From Desulfarculaceae bacterium (lineage in GTDB: Bacteria > Desulfobacterota > Desulfobacteria > Desulfobacterales > Desulfobacteraceae), in NCBI GenBank assembly GCA_021737205.1, contig JAIPEK010000024.1, positions 1 through 14,856 on the forward strand: a stretch of DNA of 14,856 nt. The letters run 5' to 3'. Below, piece after piece: positions 1 to 6,175 of the stretch. The notes under the pieces were generated by a model. It was not told where the DNA came from, did not search any database, and was given only the letters and a program-made list of their open reading frames with translations. A program made the translations under genes and the position numbers. Position 1 is the stretch's first letter. Each line of letters opens with the position of its first letter.

Positions 1-818
1 AGGGAGGCCTTTCCGGACTTACCACCGGATATCCCCGCCTGGACTCGCTGTCCTCCGGACTGCAGAATTCCGATCTCATCATCCTTGCCGCCCGGCCGAG
101 CATGGGGAAAACCGCGTTCGCCCTGAACATCGCACGGAATGTGGCATTCGAGGAAACCGCACCGGTGGCCGTATTCTCCCTGGAAATGTCAAAGGAACAG
201 CTCTCCATGCGGCTTCTCACGTCGGAAGCCCGCATTGATTCGAACCGGCTGAAAACCGGGTTCATCACCCAGGAGGACTGGCAGAACGCCACTGATGCGG
301 CGGGTCTTTTGAACGATCTGCCGATTTTTATCGATGATTCCCCCAACATCACGGTTATGGACATCCGGGCCAAAGCGCGGCGGATCAAAAAGGAGAGCGG
401 ACTGGGCCTGATTGTCATCGACTATCTTCAGCTTATGAAAGCGCCTGTGAGACTGGAAAGAAAGGACCTTGAAATCGCCGAAATTTCAAGAGCCCTGAAA
501 TCCCTTGCAAAAGAACTCAATATTCCGATCCTTGCACTCTCCCAGCTCAACAGAATGCTTGAACAGAGAAGCGACAAGCGCCCGCTGCTTTCGGATCTGC
601 GGGAATCCGGAGCACTCGAGCAGGATGCGGACATTGTCTCGTTCATCTACAGGGACGAGGTATACAACAAAGAGGCGGACAACCCGCACAGGGGAAAAGC
701 GGAAATCATCGTGGCCAAAAACAGGAACGGATCCGTGGGCACGGCCGGCATGCATTTTATCGGCCAGTACACCCGTTTTGAAGAGCTCGCTTCTGAAACC
801 TATCAGGACCTTGAATGA
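1..818 (+). CDS. dnaB: Replicative DNA helicase DnaB, C-terminal RecA-like domain (5' truncated by window edge)
   Basis: The frame is open from base 3 and gives the last 271 residues of a DnaB-family hexameric helicase, the ATP-driven motor that unwinds DNA ahead of the replisome. Visible in order: the GLSGLTTGYPRLD lead-in to the motor domain, a Walker A loop (ARPSMGKTA, bases about 90-116), the H1a segment (SLEMSKEQL), Walker B (LIVIDYLQLM, near 410-440), the H3 segment (LALSQLNRM) and the H4 DNA-binding segment (DLRESGALEQDADIV, near 595-640). All catalytic motifs look intact. The missing part is the N-terminal primase-interaction domain and linker, left of the window. The TGA stop overlaps the hflX ATG (ATGA), so the two genes are probably translationally coupled. 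No intein is seen in the visible part. The family assignment is secure; only the gene start is unknown. Confidence 0.97.
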   Translation, partial: GGLSGLTTGYPRLDSLSSGLQNSDLIILAARPSMGKTAFALNIARNVAFEETAPVAVFSLEMSKEQLSMRLLTSEARIDSNRLKTGFITQEDWQNATDAAGLLNDLPIFIDDSPNITVMDIRAKARRIKKESGLGLIVIDYLQLMKAPVRLERKDLEIAEISRALKSLAKELNIPILALSQLNRMLEQRSDKRPLLSDLRESGALEQDADIVSFIYRDEVYNKEADNPHRGKAEIIVAKNRNGSVGTAGMHFIGQYTRFEELASETYQDLE

Positions 819-2449
819 AAAAGAAAGTCATCGGAAATACATCAGGTTTAAAATCCACCCAGATCAAATCGCTTGAGAATCTCTACCATTTTACCACACC
901 TCCGGACTGCGTCATCACGGATGAACAGGCAAGGGAACTGGTGAAACTTTCTTTTGAAACCAAACGCCAGATCGGACTTCTGATCGACAGGGCGGGAAAA
1001 ACAAAATACGTAATCGCAGGAGAGCCCCACCGGATCGTTATACCGGTGACTCCGGACCACATGGCTGTACCGGGAAAACTCAAAGGTCTGCGGTGCGTGC
1101 ACACCCATATGAAAGAAGAGCCCCTGACCCGGGACGACCTCACCGACCTGGCCCTTTTGCGGCTCGATTTCATGGCCGCGGTGTGCATGAAACAAAACGG
1201 GGAGCCCGGCAAAGTCTACATGGGCCATATCCTTCCGGATGAAGACGGCGATCCGTACCGGGTCATGGAGCCCTGTACCATCAACGACCTTGAAATCGAT
1301 TGCTACAACCTGATCGAAGAACTGGAAACGGAGCTCTCCCGGAAAAACGCGCTGTACAAAACCGAAAGGGAAGAAGAAAAAGCGCTTTTGATCCACGTGG
1401 CAACCGCCAACTTCAAGGAGGCCCATGCCAGCCTGGATGAACTCAAGGATCTTTGCAAAACCAGCCGGATCAATGTCATTGACGCTGTTGTGGCCAAGCG
1501 GAAAAAGATCGATACCAGATACGTTCTCGGAAAGGGCAAGCTGGCGGATCTTACCATCCAGGCCATTCAGAAACACGCCACCATGCTGGTATTCGATACG
1601 GTCCTGACCCCGTCCCAGATCCGGTCCATTACCGATTTTGTGGAAATGAAGGTCATAGACCGCACTCAGCTCATCCTGGACATCTTTGCCAAGCAGGCCA
1701 AAAGCAGGGAGGGAAAACTCCAGGTGGAACTGGCACAGATGGAGTACCTTCTGCCGCGACTGATCACCAAAAATACGGCCATGTCAAGGCTCACCGGCGG
1801 TATCGGCGGCAGGGGGCCCGGGGAAACCAAACTCGAGATCAACCGGCGCCGGGTGAGGGACAAAATCACCCGGCTGAAAAAAGAGATCGACAAAGTCCGA
1901 AAGCAGAGGCACAACCAGAGAGCGCAGCGGAAAAAGAACCGGCTGCCGGTAATTTCCATTGTCGGGTACACCAATGCAGGAAAATCCACTCTCCTGAACG
2001 CCCTGACCAACAGCGAAATCAAGGCGGCTGACCGGCTTTTCGCCACGCTGGATCCGTCAAGCCGGAAGCTGCGGTTCCCCAGAGACTCCGAAGCGATTAT
2101 AACGGATACGGTCGGGTTCATACAGAATCTGCCGTCCGAACTTCTCGAGGCGTTTCACGCTACCCTTGAAGAGCTGGACGATGCTGATATCATCCTCCAT
2201 GTCATCGATATCAGCAACCCGCGGTACAAACAGCAGATGGAGTCGGTGGACAGCCTCCTGAAGGACCTCAAACTTCACAAAGCCCCTATGGTGTACGTGT
2301 TCAACAAACCCGACCGGGTGGACATGAATACATTTGAAGACAAATGGCTGCTGAGCTGCGGAGTGGCCGTAAGCGCCACAAAAAAGGAAACCCTGCCGCC
2401 TCTTGTGGAAAAGCTTGAATCCATGATCCGGCTTTCAAACGGATATTAA
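815..2449 (+). CDS. hflX: GTPase HflX with long N-terminal extension
   Basis: HflX is a ribosome-binding GTPase; in E. coli it splits stalled 70S ribosomes after heat stress. The 544-residue product has the HflX core: the glycine-rich motif GGIGGRGPGETKLE (residues 328-341), a basic coiled region (342-375), then the G domain with G1 GYTNAGKST (384-392), G3 DTVGF (431-435), G4 NKPD (497-500) and G5 SATK (520-523). It is more than 100 residues longer than E. coli HflX (about 426). The extra part lies at the N terminus (about 1-185) and contains H96-T-H98, T105 and D108, recalling the H-x-H...S/T-x2-D array of JAB/MPN (JAMM) domains. The ATG overlaps the dnaB stop; no strong ribosome binding site is seen, which fits coupling. 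HflX identity is firm; the extension's fold is inference. Confidence 0.95.
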   Translation: MKKKVIGNTSGLKSTQIKSLENLYHFTTPPDCVITDEQARELVKLSFETKRQIGLLIDRAGKTKYVIAGEPHRIVIPVTPDHMAVPGKLKGLRCVHTHMKEEPLTRDDLTDLALLRLDFMAAVCMKQNGEPGKVYMGHILPDEDGDPYRVMEPCTINDLEIDCYNLIEELETELSRKNALYKTEREEEKALLIHVATANFKEAHASLDELKDLCKTSRINVIDAVVAKRKKIDTRYVLGKGKLADLTIQAIQKHATMLVFDTVLTPSQIRSITDFVEMKVIDRTQLILDIFAKQAKSREGKLQVELAQMEYLLPRLITKNTAMSRLTGGIGGRGPGETKLEINRRRVRDKITRLKKEIDKVRKQRHNQRAQRKKNRLPVISIVGYTNAGKSTLLNALTNSEIKAADRLFATLDPSSRKLRFPRDSEAIITDTVGFIQNLPSELLEAFHATLEELDDADIILHVIDISNPRYKQQMESVDSLLKDLKLHKAPMVYVFNKPDRVDMNTFEDKWLLSCGVAVSATKKETLPPLVEKLESMIRLSNGY

Positions 2450-2484
2450 CCTGATGATTTTATCATTTCATTGAAATTTGGATA

Positions 2485-2513
2485 TTGAAATTTTTTTCAA
2501 ACCGATGTATATT
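2485..2513 (+). promoter_or_regulatory. Sigma-70-type promoter for the small cysteine-rich gene
   Basis: TTGAAA at 2485-2490 and TATATT at 2508-2513 are separated by exactly 17 bp; each hexamer differs from consensus at one base. Transcription would start near 2520 and leave a short leader before the AGGAGG at 2546-2551. The surroundings, just after the hflX stop, are AT-rich. A small inverted repeat (TTGAAA and TTTCAA, 2485-2500) overlaps the -35 element. Confidence 0.6.
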
Positions 2514-2545
2514 CAAACCGCCTCGAAACAAAGACCATCTTAACC

Positions 2546-2551
2546 AGGAGG
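2546..2551 (+). promoter_or_regulatory. Strong Shine-Dalgarno site preceding a non-canonical start
   Basis: AGGAGG is a perfect anti-16S complement. Nine bases follow before the ATC at 2561, a workable spacing. No ATG, GTG or TTG lies downstream at a suitable distance in the frame that codes for the cysteine-rich protein. This site is the main reason for placing the start at the ATC. Confidence 0.6.
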
Positions 2552-2560
2552 ACAAAGGTT

Positions 2561-2776
2561 ATCAAACAGTTTACCAATACCCATATAAACAGTGTTCTGA
2601 AAGAAGACTGCCTGGACAGCCCGGACTGCTACGGCGAATTTGACAAGGATAACCGGCTCTGCAGTCATTATTGTGCCCTGTCCATCAAATGCATCGGAGA
2701 GCAGATTCTCAACCCCAAAATCGATATCCTGGACCAGCTTCTTGGATTTGATGCCTACCAGATCAAACCGAACTGA
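2561..2776 (+). CDS. Small cysteine-rich protein with apparent ATC start codon
   Basis: The frame is open from 2489 to the TGA at 2776 and translates from 2561 as 71 residues. It has five cysteines: C17, C23, C34, C38 and C44, the last four spaced C-x10-C-x3-C-x5-C. The stretch CYGEFDKDNRLC followed by SHYCALSIKC looks like a small metal-binding or disulfide module; the tail (about 50-71) is an amphipathic, non-cysteine region. No signal peptide or membrane segment is visible, so it is probably cytoplasmic. The frame contains no ATG, GTG or TTG. The promoter at 2485-2513 and the perfect AGGAGG nine bases before ATC suggest initiation there, unless an ATG has mutated or was misread. I recall similar short Cys motifs in deltaproteobacterial hypothetical proteins but cannot name a family. 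Function unknown. Confidence 0.6.
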   Translation: MKQFTNTHINSVLKEDCLDSPDCYGEFDKDNRLCSHYCALSIKCIGEQILNPKIDILDQLLGFDAYQIKPN

Positions 2777-2791
2777 AGACCGGATAGGTAA

Positions 2792-2811
2792 GGGATCTTA
2801 CAAAAAATCCC
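2792..2811. terminator. Weak hairpin between convergent genes
   Basis: GGGAT (2792-2796) and ATCCC (2807-2811) form a five-base-pair stem with a ten-base loop. It lies in the 47-bp gap between the cysteine-rich gene (+) and the glcD-like gene (-). There is only a short T-run afterwards on the + strand. It may help terminate either side, but it is weak. Confidence 0.25.
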
Positions 2812-2823
2812 GCAATTTTCGCT

Positions 2824-4209
2824 TCAATAGAATATTTTGCCCGGATTGAGAATCCCGGATGGATCAAATAGCTGCTTGATCTGTTTCATCAGACGGATCT
2901 CGGTCTCATTGATCTCACCGGGAAGATACTTCATCTTGGTAAGACCCACCCCGTGTTCACCTGTAATGGAGCCGCCGAGCTTCAGCGTGTAATCGAACAC
3001 CTCGCCGATGGCTTTCCTGGACCGTTCCGCCTGTACGGGATCCCTGCCGTCGTACATGATATTGCAGTGGATATTGCCGTCACCGGCATGGCCGAAGGTA
3101 GCCGTATACAGGCCGTATTTCACGCCTATCTCTTTGATGGCCGTCACCATGTCGGGAATCCGGCTGACCGGAACCACGATGTCCTCGTTGATCTTGTTCG
3201 GGGCAATCCGGAACAATGCCGGAGAAAGGGATTTCCTGGCCTGCCACAATCGTTCGGTCTCTTCGGCCCCCGAAGAAACCAATACATCAGCAGCACCGTT
3301 CTGCCGCAAAAAATCGACCAGATCGTGATAGTCCTTTTCCACACAATCTGCTGCACCGTCCACCTCGATGATCAGCATGGCCTGGACCGAATCGGGGATT
3401 TCAAAACTCATGGATTCTTTCACACAGTCAAGGGAGGCCCGGTCAATGTATTCCATGCATCTCGGGAGCACTGCATCCCGCATGACGGCGGAAACCGTCC
3501 GGGCCGCCGATTCCATGGAATCGAAAACCGCAGCCATGGTTTTCACCTTCTGCGGAGCTGCGATGAGCTTCAAAGTGATTTGTGTTACAACAGCCAGAGT
3601 TCCTTCGGATCCCACGAGAAGACGGGTCAGATCATAGCCGGCAACCCCTTTCGCCGTTTTCACGCCGGTGCGGATTACCTCGCCCGTAGCGAGTACAGCC
3701 TCAAGTCCCAGCACATAATCCCTTGTGACCCCGTATTTCACAGCACGCGGGCCGCCTGCGCACTCGGCCACGTTTCCGCCGATGGTACAGACGGGGGAGC
3801 TTGCCGGATCAGGCGGGTAAAAGAGTCCTTCCTCTGCCGCGGCATCATGCAGGTCCTTTACGACCACGCCGGGTTCCACCCGGGCGACAAAATTCTCTTT
3901 ATCGATTTCAAGAATCCGGTTCATTCGGCTTGTGACCATTACCACACCGCCATTCACCGGAACGGCGCCGCCGGTCATTCCAGAACCGCTCCCCCTGGGA
4001 ATCACGGAAAACCCATCGGCCGAAGCAAGCGCAAGGACCCGGCTCACCTGATCCGTATTCGCCGGAAAAACTATTGCGTCCGGCAGATGGCCGGCTTTTC
4101 CTGCCGCATCATACGAATGGCAGACCAGTTCTTCTCTGTCCGAGACCGTATACTTTTTACCTGTTATTTTGGCAATTTTTTTTTGTGTGTTTTCTGACAA
4201 ACCGGCCAT
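2824..4209 (-). CDS. GlcD-type FAD-linked oxidase (glycolate/D-lactate dehydrogenase family)
   Basis: This 461-residue flavoprotein belongs to the GlcD/D-lactate dehydrogenase family, which oxidises short 2-hydroxy acids to 2-oxo acids and passes electrons on through FAD. The N-terminal FAD-binding PCMH domain shows PRGSGSGMTGG (71-81), CTIGGNVAECAGGPRAVKYG (141-160) and LLVGSEGTLAVVTQ (197-210). The C-terminal oxidase domain shows GHAGDGNIH (373-381), GGSITGEHGVG (412-422) and the closing LFDPSGILNPGKIF. Length is normal for stand-alone bacterial homologues. The substrate cannot be read from sequence. No GlcE, GlcF or Fe-S partner lies in the window. The ATG lies 15 nt after the dnaA stop, with no obvious ribosome binding site, so it is probably cotranscribed with dnaA. 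That pairing is unusual and probably not functional. Family is firm; the exact name is left open. Confidence 0.9.
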   Translation of the reverse strand: MAGLSENTQKKIAKITGKKYTVSDREELVCHSYDAAGKAGHLPDAIVFPANTDQVSRVLALASADGFSVIPRGSGSGMTGGAVPVNGGVVMVTSRMNRILEIDKENFVARVEPGVVVKDLHDAAAEEGLFYPPDPASSPVCTIGGNVAECAGGPRAVKYGVTRDYVLGLEAVLATGEVIRTGVKTAKGVAGYDLTRLLVGSEGTLAVVTQITLKLIAAPQKVKTMAAVFDSMESAARTVSAVMRDAVLPRCMEYIDRASLDCVKESMSFEIPDSVQAMLIIEVDGAADCVEKDYHDLVDFLRQNGAADVLVSSGAEETERLWQARKSLSPALFRIAPNKINEDIVVPVSRIPDMVTAIKEIGVKYGLYTATFGHAGDGNIHCNIMYDGRDPVQAERSRKAIGEVFDYTLKLGGSITGEHGVGLTKMKYLPGEINETEIRLMKQIKQLFDPSGILNPGKIFY

Positions 4210-4224
4210 ATATCGGTTGGAATT

Positions 4225-5661
4225 TTATAATTTGCCTTCCTCTATCTTCCGTGTAAGATACCGCACCTGTTCGGAAATTGCATTGGTTTTTTTCAATTCC
4301 TTTTCAATGGCGTTAATGGCGTAAATGGCGGTGGCATGGTACCGGTTGAAATTTTTCCCGATCACCTTCAATGGCTCTTTGGTGTATTTCCTGGAAAGAT
4401 AAATGGCCATCTGCCGAGGCTTTACGATCCTCTGTTTCCTGGAAGGGGAGACGATATCCTTTTCAGATATCGAAAACTCCTTGCAGACAAGCCGCTTGAT
4501 CGAAGCCACGGAAATTCTTTTTTCGATTTTTGCAAAATTTTTGATCACGCTTTCGGCAAGATTGATATCAATGGGTTCATTAAGGATCGAGCCCTTGGCC
4601 ACAACCCCTTTCAAGCCGCTTTCCAGCTGTCTTACGTTACAGGAAAGCTCCTGGGCCAGAAATTCCATGACCTCTCCGGGGACATAATACCCGTTGTCTG
4701 TTGCTTTCTTCTCCAGGATCTTAAAGCGTGTGTTGAAATCAGGGGCCTCGATTTCCGTCATCAGACCGAGTGATAGCCTCGATTCCAGGGATTCCTCCAG
4801 TTTCGGGATGCTGGCGGGCGCATGGCTTCCGCTGAAAATGATCTTTTTGCCGGAATCCAGCAGATGGTCCAGGGTCAGGGCGAGTTCCTTCTGGGTGGCC
4901 TGTTTTCCGGAAAGAAAATGGATGTCCTCGAGTATGAGCACATCACAGCAGCGCCTGTATTTTTCCTTGAATCTGTATATGGTTTTGTTTTTCAAGGCCT
5001 CGATCATTTCGTTGGTGAAATCTTCAGCAGTAATATAGTAGACCTTTTCCGTGACATTGTTGGTGAGGATGTAATGACCCACCGCCTGTGCCAGGTGACT
5101 CTTGCCAAGACCCGTCCCCGAGAGAAGATAGAGGATATTGTCCGTATCGAATGTTCCCCGGGCAAGAGAGAGGGACGCGGAATAGGCGAAATTGCTGTTT
5201 TTGCCCACCACAAAACCATCAAACGTATACCCGTTGTTCAAAAATCTTCCGGTCTCCGGCCTGGTATTCATACCGGGAAGGCTCATCTGCCTTGCCTCTT
5301 CCGGCCTCACCCGGCCGGCAGAAACCGGGCGAGCCGGGGTTTTTCCTGTTTCGGCCATCTTCTTTTCAGGCGCCTTTCTTTGTTCCGTGTAAAACTCGAT
5401 CCGGATATCATTAAGTCCGAGCCCGGCCAACTCTTTTTGAAATCGAAAAAGATAGTTGGACTTGATCCGTCTTGCCAGAAAGCTGTTCGGGCAAGAGAGT
5501 TTTATGGTCGAATCGTCCGAATCCATAAAATGCACGGGCTCCACCCACATTTTGTAACTGTGGCCGGGCAGACTCTCCTCCAGTCTCTGCTTGACTTTGA
5601 TCCAGCAATTTTCCATGCGCTCTTCAGACATAGGCTCTTTTACAAATTCTTTTACGGTCAT
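4225..5661 (-). CDS. dnaA: Divergent chromosomal replication initiator DnaA
   Basis: All four DnaA domains are present in 478 residues. Domain I (about 16-90) mediates self-assembly and helicase loading. Domain II (about 91-138) is a linker. Domain III is AAA+ (about 139-350): SGTGLGKS (181-188), VLILEDIHFLSGK (241-253), box VII ESRLSLGL (293-300) and sensor 2 NVRQLESGL (342-350). Domain IV (about 380-478) has KPRQMAIYLSRKYT followed by the recognition helix. Several consensus positions differ: the first Walker A Gly is Ser181, Walker B reads ED instead of DD, and the usual FGGRDHTTV reads FNRYHATAI (438-446). The linker holds QMSLPGM (125-131), like Hda's clamp-binding peptide. The ATG at 5661 lacks a clear ribosome binding site; Met11 (5631) and Met16 (5616) are alternative starts, the latter closest to where E. 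coli DnaA begins. dnaN does not follow; a GlcD-like gene does. It may be the main initiator or a paralogue. Confidence 0.92.
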   Translation of the reverse strand: MTVKEFVKEPMSEERMENCWIKVKQRLEESLPGHSYKMWVEPVHFMDSDDSTIKLSCPNSFLARRIKSNYLFRFQKELAGLGLNDIRIEFYTEQRKAPEKKMAETGKTPARPVSAGRVRPEEARQMSLPGMNTRPETGRFLNNGYTFDGFVVGKNSNFAYSASLSLARGTFDTDNILYLLSGTGLGKSHLAQAVGHYILTNNVTEKVYYITAEDFTNEMIEALKNKTIYRFKEKYRRCCDVLILEDIHFLSGKQATQKELALTLDHLLDSGKKIIFSGSHAPASIPKLEESLESRLSLGLMTEIEAPDFNTRFKILEKKATDNGYYVPGEVMEFLAQELSCNVRQLESGLKGVVAKGSILNEPIDINLAESVIKNFAKIEKRISVASIKRLVCKEFSISEKDIVSPSRKQRIVKPRQMAIYLSRKYTKEPLKVIGKNFNRYHATAIYAINAIEKELKKTNAISEQVRYLTRKIEEGKL

Positions 5662-5673
5662 GGGTTAGCAACT

Positions 5674-5707
5674 GATGATGAACAATAAACGATGATTAAC
5701 AAGAAAT
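5674..5707. repeat. 17-bp tandem repeat, two units, just upstream of dnaA
   Basis: Two adjacent 17-bp units, 5674-5690 and 5691-5707, match at 14 of 17 positions and share GATGAT-N-AACAA. They start 12 bp upstream of the dnaA ATG, within its predicted leader. They are not canonical DnaA boxes. They could bind a regulator, possibly this DnaA itself, or be a chance duplication. Confidence 0.55.
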
Positions 5708-5733
5708 ATAAACTGCTTGAAAAAGATGGAACA

Positions 5734-5762
5734 TTTGTATTTCATATCTCGTTTTGCGTCAA
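5734..5762 (-). promoter_or_regulatory. Candidate dnaA promoter
   Basis: Read on the minus strand, TTGACG (5757-5762) and TACAAA (5734-5739) lie 17 bp apart. The -35 is one base from consensus and the -10 matches at four of six. Transcription would start near 5727 and give a leader of about 65 nt that contains the 17-bp tandem repeat. AT-rich DNA makes chance matches likely here. Confidence 0.35.
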
Positions 5763-5998
5763 ATCAAATAAAGCTTTGTTAGGAAGATGTTTGAACGGAA
5801 ACATTTGCTTTAAAACAAATTATTGATTTTATTCAATATTTTTACGTGAAACAGAGCAACTTCCCCGAATTACAAGCACTTTCATAACCCGTTATTTTCC
5901 AATGAAATATTGGCGTTACCTAAGGGGGGCTTGTTTTCAAAAAATCAGGGTTTCTTTGATTTCCTTTAAATTTTTAATTTTTCCTTTATTTTCCTCTT

Positions 5999-6028
5999 TT
6001 CTCACTCCTTTTTTGAAACGCGTATAAT
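5999..6028 (+). promoter_or_regulatory. Promoter of the candidate small RNA / pdxA leader
   Basis: A perfect TATAAT at 6023-6028 is preceded, 18 bp upstream, by TTCTCA (5999-6004), which matches the -35 consensus at four of six. The predicted first transcribed base is about 6035, exactly where the 5' arm of the closing stem of the RNA begins. Confidence 0.6.
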
Positions 6029-6034
6029 TTCAGA

Positions 6035-6148
6035 GGGTTTCACAATTTGAAAAGTTACATATTTACATCCCCGGGAGGGGAGCGTATACTCCGGAGTATG
6101 AAACCCGAATCGAAACTGACCCGCTGGCTTTTTGCAGCGGATTTTTTT
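6035..6148 (+). ncRNA. Candidate structured small RNA or pdxA leader RNA (~114 nt)
   Basis: The stretch between the TATAAT promoter and an intrinsic terminator folds well by eye. A seven-base-pair closing stem joins GGGTTTC (6035-6041) to GAAACCC (6100-6106). Inside it are hairpin TCCCC-GGGA-GGGGA (6068-6081), capped by a GNRA-type tetraloop, and the perfect palindrome ATACTCCGGAGTAT (6086-6099), which abuts the closing stem and could stack on it. The terminator hairpin follows at 6121-6140. A competing hairpin TTTCA/TGAAA (6038-6052) would disrupt the closing stem. I see no open frame with a ribosome binding site in it and could not match it to tRNA, SRP RNA, 6S, c-di-GMP, TPP, fluoride or guanidine RNAs. 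It could be a free small RNA, or an attenuating leader, since pdxA starts 27 bases after it. Confidence 0.55.
6121..6148 (+). terminator. Intrinsic terminator upstream of pdxA
   Basis: CCGCTG (6121-6126), loop GCTTTTTG and CAGCGG (6135-6140) form a perfect six-base-pair GC-rich stem, followed by A and seven Ts (6141-6148). The T-run is on the + strand only, so it terminates rightward transcripts. It belongs to no protein gene, as the upstream gene dnaA runs the other way. That implies a short RNA or attenuated leader starting before it. Confidence 0.8.
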
Positions 6149-6175
6149 ATGGGATATCAGACGGGATACACATAA

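Larger units (their letters stand above)
5662..6034. other. AT-rich divergent intergenic region beside dnaA; possible origin or regulatory region
   Basis: These 373 bp hold no convincing protein gene. They contain the tandem repeat, two copies of AACATTTG (5730-5737 and 5800-5807), a dyad CCAAT-gaaat-ATTGG (5899-5913), a G-run near 5923-5929 and a T/C-rich tract (5951-6014). In that tract 55 of 64 bases are pyrimidines, and TTCCTTTA recurs exactly 20 bp apart (5961 and 5981). AT-rich DNA beside dnaA is where bacterial origins are often found. I looked for TTATNCACA and its complement and found none, so a canonical oriC is not supported. An origin with different boxes, or plain gene regulation, remains possible. 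Confidence 0.4.

Noticed and set aside
2953..4197. Open frame of about 414 codons on the + strand opposite the glcD-like gene
   Set aside because: No family motifs, and the minus-strand flavoprotein is clear.
5662..6034. Canonical oriC with DnaA boxes
   Set aside because: No TTATNCACA or its complement was found on reading; only an AT-rich region and repeats are seen, so an origin call is not supported.
6086..6099. 14-bp palindrome as a repressor operator for pdxA
   Set aside because: It stacks neatly inside the RNA closing stem and lies well downstream of the promoter; an RNA hairpin explains it better, though an operator is not excluded.
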